Shown here: positions 54,512 to 63,259 of the stretch, piece by piece
Numbering within the stretch: the first letter of the stretch is position 1
Layout: the number at the start of each line of letters is the position of its first letter
Origin: Bradyrhizobium embrapense
GTDB lineage: Bacteria > Pseudomonadota > Alphaproteobacteria > Rhizobiales > Xanthobacteraceae
Direction: 5' to 3'
Assembly: GCF_001189235.2 (NCBI RefSeq)
Contig: NZ_LFIP02000002.1
Coordinates: 558,411-622,410 of the forward strand
DNA length: 64,000 bases
Notes under the pieces: model-generated
What the model saw: only the letters and a program-made list of their open reading frames with translations
Told to the model about the DNA's origin: nothing
The model's database searches: none
Position numbers and translations under genes: made by a program

Positions 54512-55276
54512 ATGGCGGTGCAGGTGACGGCGAGTCCCGACGATCTCTGGCTTGCGATCCGGCGCGAGGCGGAAGCTGCCGTTGTCGCCGATCGTTTTCT
54601 CGAGGCGTCGGCCGCCTTCATCCTCGATCAGGGCGATCTCGGCGGCGCGCTCGCCTTCCTGATCGGCCGGGCTATCTGCCGTGCGGAAGCCGATCGTGCG
54701 CAGTTCATGCGGACCGCCCGCGAGGCGTTCGCGGCCGAGCCCGCGCTGGTCGAAGCCGCGGCCACCGATCTTACCGCCATCGTGCGCCGCGACCCGGCGA
54801 TCACGGGCCTGCTGGTGCCGCTGCTCGACTTCAAGGGCTACGTCGCGCTGCAGGCCTGGCGGGTGACGAACTGGCTGTGGCGCCATGATCGCCCTGATCT
54901 TGCGCTGCTGATGCAAAGCGCGACGGCGGACCAGTTGCAGATCAGCATTCATCCCTCGGCCAAAATCGGCACTGCGGTGTTCCTCGATCACGGCACCGGC
55001 ATCATCATCGGCGCTCTGGCGTCGATCGGCGATGAGGTCACGATCCTGCAGAACGTCACCATCGCCCGGCATCAGGATGACCCGCGCCATGCCCCGACGA
55101 TCGGCCGCGGCGTGCTGCTCAGCGCCGGCGCAACGCTGATCGGGAATCTCTCTGTTGGCGATTTCGCCAAGGTCGGCGCCGGCGCACTGGTGACCTCGGA
55201 CGTGCCGGCCGGCTGCACCGCCGTTGGTGTGCCGGCGCGGTTGACCAATTGCGCGGAGCCGGGTGCGCTGTCGTGA
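54512..55276 (+). CDS. Serine O-acetyltransferase-like protein (CysE family)
   Basis: A 254-residue hexapeptide-repeat acyltransferase. The N-terminal helical domain (about 1-140) is CysE-like; the left-handed beta-helix follows (ISIHPSAKIGTAVFLDHGTG). The catalytic pair D159-H160 is in FLDHGTG, and an RHAPTI segment matches the second active-site His. However, TLGGTGK, which helps bind acetyl-CoA in standard CysE, is replaced by TIARHQD. It may use a different acceptor or be a divergent CysE. GATGAGGTGATC precedes the ATG. Confidence 0.8.
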   Translation: MAVQVTASPDDLWLAIRREAEAAVVADRFLEASAAFILDQGDLGGALAFLIGRAICRAEADRAQFMRTAREAFAAEPALVEAAATDLTAIVRRDPAITGLLVPLLDFKGYVALQAWRVTNWLWRHDRPDLALLMQSATADQLQISIHPSAKIGTAVFLDHGTGIIIGALASIGDEVTILQNVTIARHQDDPRHAPTIGRGVLLSAGATLIGNLSVGDFAKVGAGALVTSDVPAGCTAVGVPARLTNCAEPGALS

Positions 55277-55302
55277 CGTAAGCGCCCTGTTTCGTTGCGT
55301 CG

Positions 55303-56115
55303 CTACGCCGGCACGAGCTGATCGGCGAGTTGCGTAAAGCTGTCCGCGTGCAGGTCGATCCAGGATTCTGGCGCCACGTCGACCTTCGCCGCCGGCCCGA
55401 ACTCCAGCGGACGGGCGACGAACGCGGTGCGCATGCCGAAGGCCCGGGCCGCCTTCAGGTCGTATTTGTGGCAGGCGACCATCAGGATCTTGTCGGCGGG
55501 ATAGCCGAGGTAGTCGATGGCGAGCTGATACACGGCCGGTGACGGCTTGTAGCTGCGTGCAAGCTCTGCGGTCAGCACGGCGTCGAACGGCAGCCTGGCG
55601 TGCTTGACCACCGCCACCACGGCGGCCATGCCGGCATTCGACAATGTCGAGGTCACGAAGCGGCTGCGCAGGCGCGCAAGTCCCTCGACGCTGTCGGGCC
55701 AGGCGTCGAGCTTGCTCCACACCGTGTTCAATTCGTCGCGTTCATTCCTGGAGAAAGCCTCCGCGAGGCCGTGGCGATCGAGCAGCACATCCAGCGCCTC
55801 GCGATAGATGCGGTCGACCCGGATCCACGGGCGCTTGCCGGCGATCACGTCGTCGAGCGCGGCACGATAGAGGTCGCGCCATTCGCTCGAGAGCCTTGCC
55901 CAGTCGAGCGCGAGGCCCTTGGCGGTGTTGACGGCCTGCCCGGCACTCAGGATCGGCTGATGGAAGTCGACGCATGTCCCCTGGACGTCGAACGCGATGG
56001 CGCGGATCTCGTCGCGCCATGCCGCAGCACCAGCCGGCTGTATCCCCGTCATCGCGGCCATGATCGATAGTCCTCCAGCAGTCATGAAGTGTCGTCTGGT
56101 CAGATCGGGTAGCAC
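55303..56115 (-). CDS. Haloacid dehalogenase type II-like hydrolase with Tat signal
   Basis: A 270-residue HAD-superfamily protein of the L-2-haloacid dehalogenase type. The nucleophile D43 is in AFDVQGTCVDF; TLSNAG, KPSPAVYQLA and ACHKYDLKAARAFGMRTAFV are the other motifs. It starts with a twin-arginine-like signal (LPDLTRRHFMTAGGLSIMAA, cleavage near GAAA). The GTG at 56115 is chosen for this reason. HAD enzymes of this type are normally cytoplasmic, so an exported member is unusual. It follows the dehydrogenase gene by about 120 bp and may be co-transcribed. Confidence 0.75.
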   Translation of the reverse strand: MLPDLTRRHFMTAGGLSIMAAMTGIQPAGAAAWRDEIRAIAFDVQGTCVDFHQPILSAGQAVNTAKGLALDWARLSSEWRDLYRAALDDVIAGKRPWIRVDRIYREALDVLLDRHGLAEAFSRNERDELNTVWSKLDAWPDSVEGLARLRSRFVTSTLSNAGMAAVVAVVKHARLPFDAVLTAELARSYKPSPAVYQLAIDYLGYPADKILMVACHKYDLKAARAFGMRTAFVARPLEFGPAAKVDVAPESWIDLHADSFTQLADQLVPA

Positions 56116-56149
56116 GGTCCGTTTCCCGGTTATGGGTATCGAGAGCAGC

Positions 56150-56215
56150 CGCACCGTCGTGAGGCGAGTACTCCTGGTCAGGCTCCCTCCCCGCAAGCGG
56201 GGGAGGCGGACGACG
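56150..56215. repeat. Half of the composite palindromic repeat
   Basis: GAGGCGAGTACTCCTGGTCA, then GGCTCCCTCCCCGCAAGCGG and GGGAGG: the left half of the composite element found at 5093, 29948 and 40725, without its partner half. It lies in the gap between the dehydrogenase and HAD genes. Confidence 0.6.
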
Positions 56216-56236
56216 TTCGCGGATAGCTACGCACTC

Positions 56237-57310
56237 TCACACGTTCGATCCATGGATCGCGTCGATCACGGCATCCGTCACTTCCTTGGTCGTCGCCTTG
56301 CCGCCGACGTCGGGCGTCAGCACGCCGGCCGCGCACACCTTCTCGACTGCCGCCATCAGGCGCGCCGCAGCGTCCTTTTCGCCGAGATGTTCCAGCATCT
56401 GCGCGCCGGTCCAGAAGGTCGCGACCGGGTTGGCGATGCCCTTGCCGGTGATGTCGAACGCCGAGCCGTGGATAGGCTCGAACATCGAGGGGAAGCGGCG
56501 CTGCGGGTCGATGTTGCCGGTCGGCGCCACGCCGAGGCTGCCGGCCAGCGCGCCTGCGAGGTCCGACAGGATGTCGGCGTGCAAATTGGTCGCGACGATC
56601 GTATCGAGGCTCTTCGGATTGAGCGTCATCCGCACCGTCATGGCGTCGACCAGCATCTTGTCCCAGGTGACGTCGGGGAATTCCTGCGCGACCTCGGCCG
56701 CGATTTCGTCCCACATCACCATGCCGTGGCGCTGCGCGTTCGACTTGGTCACCACGGTAAGGAATTTGCGCGGCCGCGACTGCGCGAGCTGGAATGCATA
56801 GCGCATGATCCGCGTGACGCCGACCCCGGTGAAGACGGCGACTTCGGTGCCGACCTCTTCCGGCAGCCCCCTGTGCGCACGGCCGCCCATGCCGGCATAT
56901 TCGCCCTCGGAATTCTCGCGCACGATCACCCAGTCGAGATCGCCGACCCCGACATTGCGCAGCGGCGAGGCGACGCCGGGCAGGATCTTGGTCGGCCGCA
57001 CATTGGCGTATTGGTCAAAACCCTGGCAGATCGGCAGGCGAAGGCCCCACAGCGTGATGTGGTCGGGCACGTCGGGCGCGCCGACCGCGCCGAAATAGAT
57101 CGCGTCGAAATTCTTCAATTCCGCGAGCCCGTCGGCCGGCATCATCACGCCGTGCTTCTTGTAGTAGTCCGAGCCCCAGTCGAAGGTCTTGACGTTGAAG
57201 CTGATGTCGCCCGAGCGCTTTGCCAGCGCCTCGAGCACGCGGACGCCCGCGGAGATCACTTCGGGGCCGATGCCGTCGGCGGGGATGGCGGCGATGGAAT
57301 GGGTACGCAT
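56237..57310 (-). CDS. Tartrate/D-malate dehydrogenase (isocitrate dehydrogenase-like)
   Basis: A 357-residue NAD-dependent beta-decarboxylating dehydrogenase. Family motifs: IPADGIGPEVISAGVRVLEA, VRENSEGEYAG, VTKSNAQRHG, NLHADILSDLAGALAGSLGV and PIHGSAFDITGKGIANPVAT. It is close to TtuC/DmlA, which act on tartrate and D-malate. GATCCGGAGACAACC precedes the ATG. It lies 20 bp downstream of the MFS permease gene, so the permease probably supplies its substrate. Confidence 0.9.
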   Translation of the reverse strand: MRTHSIAAIPADGIGPEVISAGVRVLEALAKRSGDISFNVKTFDWGSDYYKKHGVMMPADGLAELKNFDAIYFGAVGAPDVPDHITLWGLRLPICQGFDQYANVRPTKILPGVASPLRNVGVGDLDWVIVRENSEGEYAGMGGRAHRGLPEEVGTEVAVFTGVGVTRIMRYAFQLAQSRPRKFLTVVTKSNAQRHGMVMWDEIAAEVAQEFPDVTWDKMLVDAMTVRMTLNPKSLDTIVATNLHADILSDLAGALAGSLGVAPTGNIDPQRRFPSMFEPIHGSAFDITGKGIANPVATFWTGAQMLEHLGEKDAAARLMAAVEKVCAAGVLTPDVGGKATTKEVTDAVIDAIHGSNV

Positions 57311-57330
57311 GGTTGTCTCCGGATCAGTGG

Positions 57331-58644
57331 TTAGCGGGTTCGCGCGGGATTGGGTTGCGGTTCGGCTGGTGCGGGCGCGGCTCGTGCACGCGACAGCAGC
57401 AGCGTCAGCACGGCGGACAGCACCAGCAGGCCGGCGACGAAATAGAGGCCGCCGTCGAAGCTGCCGGTGCGTTCCTTGATCCAGCCGATCATCGCCGGCC
57501 CGACGAAGCCGCCGAGATTGCCGATCGAGTTGATGGTGGCGATCCCGGCCGCCGCAGCCGAGCCGGACAGGAACATGGTCGGCATGCTCCACAGCGGCGG
57601 CTTCGACGAGGAGATGCCGATATTGACCAGGGTCAGCGCCGCGATCACGGCGGCAAGCCCTGTCCACAATCCCGCCAGCGCAAGTCCCGCCGCCGCAATC
57701 AGGCAGGCGATCACGACGTGCCAGGTGCGCTCGCCGGTGCGATCGGAATGCCGCGCCCACAGCACCATGGTGATCACGGCGATGGTCGCCGGCACCGCGT
57801 TGAGGAAGCCGACCTGGATCGACGACAGGCCGAACGCCTTGATGATCTGCGGCGCCCACACGCCGAGTGTGTAGAGCCCCGCTGAAGTGCCGAAATAGAC
57901 CAGCGACAGCGCCAGCACGCGCGGATCGGCGAGGCCGCGCCAGATGCTGTGGCTCGCGGTCGCGGCCTTGCCGTCGGTCTCCGTCTTCATGGTCTTGACC
58001 AGCCAGGCGCGCTCGTCGTCAGCGAGCCATTTGGCCTGCTCCGGCCGGTCGGTCAGGAAGCCGAGCACGACGAAGCCGAGCAGCACGGCGGGTATGGCCT
58101 CCAGCACGAACAGCCATTGCCAGCCCTTGAAGCCGAGCAGGCCGTCCATCTCCAGCAGCGCACCCGACAGCGGCGAGCCGAGCACGGTCGAGAGCGGCGC
58201 CGCGGCCATGAACAGCGCGGTGACGGCGGCGCGCTGCCGCGCCGGGAACCAGTAGGACAAATAGAGGATGATGCCGGGGAAGAAGCCGGCTTCGGCGGCG
58301 CCGAGCAGGAAGCGCAGCACGTAGAAGCTGGTCGCGCCCTGCACCAGCGCCATCGCCGCCGAAACGATCCCCCAGGTGATCATCACCCGCGCGATCCAGA
58401 TCCGCGCGCCGATCTTGTGCAGGATGATGTTGGAGGGCACCTCGAACAGGAAGTAGCCCCAGAAGAAGATACCGGCGCCGAAGCCATAGACGGTCGGCGA
58501 CAGGCCGATGTCCTTGTTCATGGTCAATGAGGCGAAGCCGATATTGACGCGGTCGATGAAGGCCACGAAGTACAGCAGCATGATGAACGGCACGATGCGC
58601 AGTGAGATCTTGCGCAACACGCGCGTGCCAAGCTCGCTTTCCAT
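57331..58644 (-). CDS. MFS transporter, anion:cation symporter family (tartrate-permease type)
   Basis: A 437-residue protein with the 12-helix MFS layout. The N-terminus RKISLRIVPFIMLLYFVAFI followed by DRVNIGFA is diagnostic of the ACS family of organic-anion permeases (tartrate, phthalate, allantoate types). It is the first gene of an operon with the dehydrogenase (20 bp gap). GGAAGGAAGCCC before the ATG at 58644 supports this start; the frame is open further upstream across a repeat. Confidence 0.9.
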   Translation of the reverse strand: MESELGTRVLRKISLRIVPFIMLLYFVAFIDRVNIGFASLTMNKDIGLSPTVYGFGAGIFFWGYFLFEVPSNIILHKIGARIWIARVMITWGIVSAAMALVQGATSFYVLRFLLGAAEAGFFPGIILYLSYWFPARQRAAVTALFMAAAPLSTVLGSPLSGALLEMDGLLGFKGWQWLFVLEAIPAVLLGFVVLGFLTDRPEQAKWLADDERAWLVKTMKTETDGKAATASHSIWRGLADPRVLALSLVYFGTSAGLYTLGVWAPQIIKAFGLSSIQVGFLNAVPATIAVITMVLWARHSDRTGERTWHVVIACLIAAAGLALAGLWTGLAAVIAALTLVNIGISSSKPPLWSMPTMFLSGSAAAAGIATINSIGNLGGFVGPAMIGWIKERTGSFDGGLYFVAGLLVLSAVLTLLLSRARAAPAPAEPQPNPARTR

Positions 58645-58780
58645 GGGCTTCCTTCCCCGGTTTGTCTTGTTTGTTGGGACGGCGTTTCCCCGCACCATTG
58701 GGAAGCCTAGAAGGCTGCGCCCTTCCGATTCAATCCGCGCCGGTTTATACAAAAAAACGATATAATCGCCGTCGTTGCCT

Positions 58781-58864
58781 GTCATTGCGAGGAGCGCAGC
58801 GACGACGCAATCCATCGCTCCGCATATGCCGAGCGATGGATTGCTTCGCTTCGCTCGCAAATGA
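58781..58864. repeat. CATTGCGAGCG inverted-repeat element, copy 3
   Basis: Third copy of the element at 26152 and 37424: GTCATTGCGAGGAGCGCAGC, then CGATGGATTGCTTCGCTTCG and CTCGCAAATGAC. It lies between the divergent MFS and LysR genes, so it overlaps their promoter region. Confidence 0.75.
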
Positions 58865-58889
58865 CTGGGTGGCAATAAAGGAACCGGTC

Positions 58890-59807
58890 TTGGAACTGCA
58901 CCAGCTTCGCTGCTTCGTCGCGGCTGCCGAGGAACTGCATTTCGGCCGTGCCGCGCAGCGGCTGCAGATGATGCCGTCGGCGCTCGGCCGCCACATCAAG
59001 CTGCTGGAGGAGGATCTCGGGGTCCGGCTGTTCGCCCGCACCACCCGCGCGGTGTCGCTGACCGAGGATGGGGCTGTGCTGCTGCGCGAGGGTCGCGCGT
59101 TGCTCGGCCGCGCCGAGGCGATCGAGAACGGCTTTCGCCGCCGGCTGCGCAAGCCGCAGGCGCGGCGCTTCCGGATCGGCGCGATCGACAGTGCCGCAGC
59201 CGGCCTGCTGCCGCCGCTGCTGCGCGACCTCCGCGCCGCCTATCCCGACGTCGCCGTGCAACTGCTCGAGGAGAAGACGATCCGGCTGCTGCCGAAACTG
59301 CTGTCCGGCGCGCTCGATCTCGCTTTCGTGCGCCCGCCGGAGCGGCCCGACCGGCGCATCGAGTTTTTTCCGCTGCTGCAGGAGACCGCCGTGGTGGCGC
59401 TGTCGCACAAGCATAAGCTGGCGCGGCGCAAGCAGATCGTGCTGCCCGACATCGCCGATCAGCCCTTGATCGTGCCGGAGCGACGCTCGCGGCCGCACAG
59501 CCACGATCTCACGACAAAACTGTTCGACGAGGCCTCCCTGACGCCGCGCATCCAGGAGATCGCCGACGAGAAGCAGACCATCGTCAACATGGTCGCGGCA
59601 CGGCTCGGGGTTGCGATCGTGCCGCGCTGGACTGCGCGGATGGCGATCCCGGGCGTGCGTTTCGTTCCCCTCAGGCTCAAGCGCGGCAGTGCCGCCGGCC
59701 GCCTGCCGCTCGCCGCCGCCTGGCTGAAGGGCTCCCGCGATCCGGTGCGCGACCAGGTGATCGCGGTGCTCGAGGCAAGGTTGAAGGGTTACGCTCGCGA
59801 GGCGTGA
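58890..59807 (+). CDS. LysR-family regulator of the divergent permease operon
   Basis: A 305-residue LysR-type protein. The helix-turn-helix LHFGRAAQRLQMMPSALGRH is followed by an effector-binding domain (FRIGAIDSAAAGLLPPLLRD). The best start is TTG at 58890 (MELHQLRCF), with AAAGGAAC ahead. It is divergent from the MFS gene and most likely activates the permease-dehydrogenase operon in response to its substrate. Confidence 0.85.
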   Translation: MELHQLRCFVAAAEELHFGRAAQRLQMMPSALGRHIKLLEEDLGVRLFARTTRAVSLTEDGAVLLREGRALLGRAEAIENGFRRRLRKPQARRFRIGAIDSAAAGLLPPLLRDLRAAYPDVAVQLLEEKTIRLLPKLLSGALDLAFVRPPERPDRRIEFFPLLQETAVVALSHKHKLARRKQIVLPDIADQPLIVPERRSRPHSHDLTTKLFDEASLTPRIQEIADEKQTIVNMVAARLGVAIVPRWTARMAIPGVRFVPLRLKRGSAAGRLPLAAAWLKGSRDPVRDQVIAVLEARLKGYAREA

Positions 59808-59964
59808 CGCCGCCCGACGCGAAGGGATAAAGAGGTGTTCGTCCTTCGGAGGACCAGCAACGCAAGTGTCATATTGGCCTGCTAGCGGTTCGGTCGCGGC
59901 TGCCATGCGCTTCCCGCGCCGGAAGCCGCCCGACGCTTCGCCGGCATTCCTTGACGGAGGGATC

Positions 59965-60273
59965 ATGCTCCGCATCGTCACGTGTCTGACGCTCCTGGTG
60001 TCCCTTGGTGCGGCTGCAGCACAGGACAAGGCGCCTGGTGCTTCGTCGCAGCCCTATTTCGGGGGCTCCACAACGCCGCCGACCGATCTGCCGTCCGGGA
60101 TCGGCAGCTATTGCATCTACGACAACCTCATCTACTCGATCGGTTCGCCGATCTGCGTCGGCAAGACCAGCTACGTCTGTGCTCCCGCGACAAATGACGC
60201 CGAGCTTGGTCAGCGGGCGTATTGGTCGGCGCGGCCGGCCGACCCGAAACTGACCGCGCCGGTGTGCCAGTAG
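59965..60273 (+). CDS. Small exported cysteine-containing protein
   Basis: A 102-residue protein with a signal peptide (MLRIVTCLTLLVSLGAAAAQ). The mature chain contains four Cys residues (YCIYDN, PICVG, YVCAPA, PVCQ), suggesting two disulfides in the periplasm. No family is recognised. GACGGAGGGATC precedes the ATG. It stands alone. Confidence 0.7.
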   Translation: MLRIVTCLTLLVSLGAAAAQDKAPGASSQPYFGGSTTPPTDLPSGIGSYCIYDNLIYSIGSPICVGKTSYVCAPATNDAELGQRAYWSARPADPKLTAPVCQ

Positions 60274-60315
60274 ACCGGCTTCCGGTCTCTCGCGTGAATC
60301 GAGATCCATCCTCAT

Positions 60316-60344
60316 CGTCGTCCTGGCTTTTCGCCAGGACGACG
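60316..60344. repeat. Perfect 12-bp-arm hairpin (CGTCGTCCTGGC)
   Basis: CGTCGTCCTGGC (60316-60327), TTTTC and GCCAGGACGACG (60333-60344). A GTCGTCCCGG-type relative lies at about 24310-24340. It sits 43 bp after the small secreted protein gene and may end its transcript, although no T-run follows. Confidence 0.6.
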
Positions 60345-60470
60345 TTGGAGAGCGCACGGGTCGCTTTCGTCCGGGCGCGGTTCCATCGGGGCGGGTTTTG
60401 GCTGGCGCAGCTCGAATCTCTTCCGGTTTTGCGGAGCGGCCATGAGTTCCGCATCGGTAGACTCGCGTTA

Positions 60471-60485
60471 TGTTATAATATAACA
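60471..60485 (+). promoter_or_regulatory. Zur box over a -10 element
   Basis: TGTTATAATATAACA is a perfect 15-bp palindrome matching the core of the zinc-uptake regulator (Zur) site consensus. It contains TATAAT (60474-60479), so bound Zur-zinc would cover the promoter. The first open frame begins 9 bp later with no room for a normal leader. It controls the zinc genes that follow. Confidence 0.85.
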
Positions 60486-60493
60486 ATTTGGCC

Positions 60494-60691
60494 ATGGCGC
60501 ACACGCACTCCCACGACGACCACCACCATCACGGCCACAGCCATCCCCACGAGCATAGCCACGGCCCGTCGGCGCATCCGGCTCAGGCGGCGCCCTGGTC
60601 GATCCTGCGCATGCCGGTGTCGACCCGGCTGTCGGCGGCGCTCGCGGTCTCTGCCTGCCTGTGGGCGGTCGTCTGGCTGGCGATGAGGTAA
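60494..60691 (+). CDS. Histidine-rich small membrane protein of the zinc locus
   Basis: A 65-residue protein. Residues 3-28 hold 13 histidines (HSHDDHHHHGHSHPHEHSHG and flanks), followed by a predicted membrane helix (about 46-63: LSAALAVSACLWAVVWLA). The ATG at 60494 lies only 9 bp after the Zur box; with the -10 inside that box, the transcript would start a few bases before the ATG, so translation looks leaderless (no ribosome-binding site). Its stop is 4 bp before znuC. It may bind zinc at the membrane and feed the transporter or signal zinc status. This role is inference. Confidence 0.75.
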   Translation: MAHTHSHDDHHHHGHSHPHEHSHGPSAHPAQAAPWSILRMPVSTRLSAALAVSACLWAVVWLAMR

Positions 60692-60695
60692 ACCG

Positions 60696-61451
60696 ATGGG
60701 CGCGCTTGTCACCTTCCGCGACGTTACCCTTGGCTATGACCGCCACCCGGCCGTGCACCATCTCAATGGCGCGGTCGAGGCGGGCGCGCTGCTCGCCGTG
60801 ATCGGCCCGAACGGCGCCGGCAAGTCGACATTGCTGCGCGGCGTCGCCGGTGTGCTGAAGCCGCTGTCGGGCGTGATCGATCTCGACGGCCTCGAGCATC
60901 GCGACATCGCCTATCTGCCGCAATCCGCCGACATCGACCGTACGTTCCCGATCTCGGTGTTCGATTTCGTCGGCACCGGGCTGTGGCGCTCGACCGGCTT
61001 CTTCGGCGGCATCGGCAAGGCCGCGCGCGAAAAGATCTTGGCAGCGCTCGCCGCGGTTGGCCTCAACGGCTTCGAGAACCGCCCGATCGGTACGCTGTCC
61101 GGCGGCCAGATGCAGCGCATGCTGTTCGCGCGCGTGCTGCTGCAGGACGCCCGCCTGATCGTGCTCGACGAACCCTTCAACGCCATCGATGCCAAGACCA
61201 CCGCCGACCTGCTGACGCTGGTGAAGCGCTGGAACGGCGAGGGGCGTACGGTGCTGGCCGCGCTGCACGATCTCGACATGGTGCGCAACAATTTCCCGGA
61301 AACGCTGCTCTTGGCGCGCGGCCCGGTGGAATGGGGGCCGACCGCGGAGGCGCTGACGCCCGAAAACCTGACGGTCGCGATGCGGATGTGCGAGGCCTTC
61401 GACGACAGCGCCGCGGCCTGCGCAACCGATCCACGCTCACGGGCCGCCTGA
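60696..61451 (+). CDS. znuC: Zinc ABC transporter ATPase
   Basis: A 251-residue ABC ATPase of the metal-uptake family. Walker A GPNGAGKST (37-45), signature LSGGQMQRMLFAR (about 134-146), Walker B LIVLDEPFNAID and switch HDL (AALHDLDMV) are all present. It is 4 bp downstream of the His-rich peptide and 5 bp upstream of znuB. It powers Zn2+ import. Confidence 0.92.
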   Translation: MGALVTFRDVTLGYDRHPAVHHLNGAVEAGALLAVIGPNGAGKSTLLRGVAGVLKPLSGVIDLDGLEHRDIAYLPQSADIDRTFPISVFDFVGTGLWRSTGFFGGIGKAAREKILAALAAVGLNGFENRPIGTLSGGQMQRMLFARVLLQDARLIVLDEPFNAIDAKTTADLLTLVKRWNGEGRTVLAALHDLDMVRNNFPETLLLARGPVEWGPTAEALTPENLTVAMRMCEAFDDSAAACATDPRSRAA

Positions 61452-61456
61452 CGCCG

Positions 61457-62326
61457 ATGCTGACTGACGTGCTGATCACGCCTTTCACCGAATTTGAGTT
61501 CATGCGCCGCGCGCTGGCGGCCGTGATCGCCCTGTCGCTCGGCGGCGCGCCGATCGGCGTGTTCCTGATGCTGCGGCGGATGAGCCTGGTCGGCGATGCC
61601 ATGGCGCATGCGATCCTGCCGGGAGCTGCGATCGGCTTCCTGCTGTCCGGGCTCAATCTGTTCGCGATGACGACCGGGGGGTTGATCGCGGGTTTTGCCG
61701 TCGCATTGCTCGCCGGCCTCGTCGCCCGCACCACCGAGCTGAAGGAGGATGCTTCGCTCGCGACCTTCTATCTGGTCTCGCTGGCGCTCGGCGTCACCAT
61801 CGTCTCGATCAAAGGCACCAATATCGACCTGCTGCACGTGCTGTTCGGCAATATCCTCGCGATGGACGACCAGACCCTGCTGGTGATCGCGTTCAACGCC
61901 ACCATCACGCTGCTGGTGCTCGCGGTGATCTATCGCCCGCTGGTGATCGAATGCGTCGATCCGGTGTTCCTGCGCACCGTGAGCCGGGCCGGCGCGCCGT
62001 CGCATCTCGCCTTCCTCGCGCTGGTCGTGGTCAATCTCGTCAACGGCTTCCACGCGCTCGGCACGCTGCTCGGCGTCGGGCTGATGATCCTGCCCGCCGG
62101 CATTGCGCGGTTCTGGTCGCGCGACATCACCACCATGATCTGCATCGCGGTTGCGAGCGCGATTGTGTCGGGCTATGCCGGGCTCGTGCTGTCGTACCAG
62201 ACCCGCATTCCCTCCGGCCCCGCGATCATCCTCGTCGCGGCCGGGCTCTACATTGTGTCGCTGCTGTTCGGCAATGTCAGCGGACTGGTGCGGCAGCTGT
62301 TTCCCGGCCGCCATCTCGAGGCGTGA
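61457..62326 (+). CDS. znuB: Zinc ABC transporter permease
   Basis: A 289-residue polytopic permease of the ABC-3 family with about 8-9 helices (ALAAVIALSLGGAPIGVFLM; GDAMAHAILPGAAIGFLLSG; FHALGTLLGVGLMILPAGIA). It pairs with ZnuC. Together they sit in the Zur-controlled run. The ATG at 61457 is 5 bp after the znuC stop. Confidence 0.93.
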   Translation: MLTDVLITPFTEFEFMRRALAAVIALSLGGAPIGVFLMLRRMSLVGDAMAHAILPGAAIGFLLSGLNLFAMTTGGLIAGFAVALLAGLVARTTELKEDASLATFYLVSLALGVTIVSIKGTNIDLLHVLFGNILAMDDQTLLVIAFNATITLLVLAVIYRPLVIECVDPVFLRTVSRAGAPSHLAFLALVVVNLVNGFHALGTLLGVGLMILPAGIARFWSRDITTMICIAVASAIVSGYAGLVLSYQTRIPSGPAIILVAAGLYIVSLLFGNVSGLVRQLFPGRHLEA

Positions 62327-62331
62327 GGACG

Positions 62332-63204
62332 ATGCGGCGATTGTTCGGTCTGATCGGTCTGGTGCTGCTGCTGGCGAGCGGCACGGCGCGCGCCGAGGAG
62401 CGCATCAAGGTCGTTGCGAGCTTCTCGATCCTCGCCGACATGGTGCGCAATGTCGGCGGCAACGACGTCGACGTGGCGGCGCTGGTCGGTCCCGACGGCG
62501 ACGCGCATGTCTACGCGCCGACGCCGGCCGATGCCAAAAAGGTCGCCGACGCCAGGCTGCTGGTCATCAACGGCCTCGGCTTCGAGGGCTGGCTGCCACG
62601 GCTGTTGCAGGCCTCCGGCAGCAAGGCGCCGGTCGTGGTGGCGACCAAGGGGATCATGCCGCGCAAGATGGGCGGCCATGACGATCCGCATGCCTGGCAA
62701 TCCGTTGCCAATGCCAAGATCTACGTCGTCAATATTCGCGACGCGCTGATGGCTGCCGCCCCCGACCATGCCGGCGTCTTCAAGGCCAATGCCGACGCCT
62801 ATCTGGCCAAGCTGGAGGCGCTCGATCGTGAGGTGCACGAGGCGGTGGCGCGCGTACCGGAGGCGCGGCGCAAGGTGATCTCGACCCACGGCGCGTTCGG
62901 CTATTTCGCCGATGCCTACGGGGTCACGTTCTTCGCGCCGCAGAGCGTGTCCACGGATTCCGAGCCCAGCGCACGCGATATCGCCGCCATTATCGCCCAG
63001 ATCAAGGTCGCGAAAATTCCGGCAGTTTTTCTCGAAAATATCAGCGATCCCCGTCTGGTCGAGCGGATCGCCGCCGAGACCGGCGCCAAGGTCGGCGGGA
63101 CCCTGTATTCGGACAGTTTGACGGGCGAAAAGGGCCAGGCACCCACTTACATTGATATGGTCAGGCACAATATAAAGGCCCTGACCAGCGCGCTCGCCAA
63201 TTAG
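62332..63204 (+). CDS. znuA: Periplasmic zinc/manganese-binding protein
   Basis: A 290-residue cluster A-I solute-binding protein with a signal peptide (MRRLFGLIGLVLLLASGTAR). Metal ligands: H59 (GDAHVYAPTPADAK), H120 in HDDPHAW, H in STHGAFGYF, and an acidic residue in the C-terminal lobe. The charged histidine loop common in ZnuA is short here (HDDPH), resembling zinc-binding proteins such as AztC. It is 5 bp after znuB, so it is the last component of the importer. Confidence 0.92.
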   Translation: MRRLFGLIGLVLLLASGTARAEERIKVVASFSILADMVRNVGGNDVDVAALVGPDGDAHVYAPTPADAKKVADARLLVINGLGFEGWLPRLLQASGSKAPVVVATKGIMPRKMGGHDDPHAWQSVANAKIYVVNIRDALMAAAPDHAGVFKANADAYLAKLEALDREVHEAVARVPEARRKVISTHGAFGYFADAYGVTFFAPQSVSTDSEPSARDIAAIIAQIKVAKIPAVFLENISDPRLVERIAAETGAKVGGTLYSDSLTGEKGQAPTYIDMVRHNIKALTSALAN

Positions 63205-63259
63205 GGCAGGGGCCTCCCTGCGGGACCGAGCGTGGCCTGAAGTTCCTTTCGGAGTTGTT

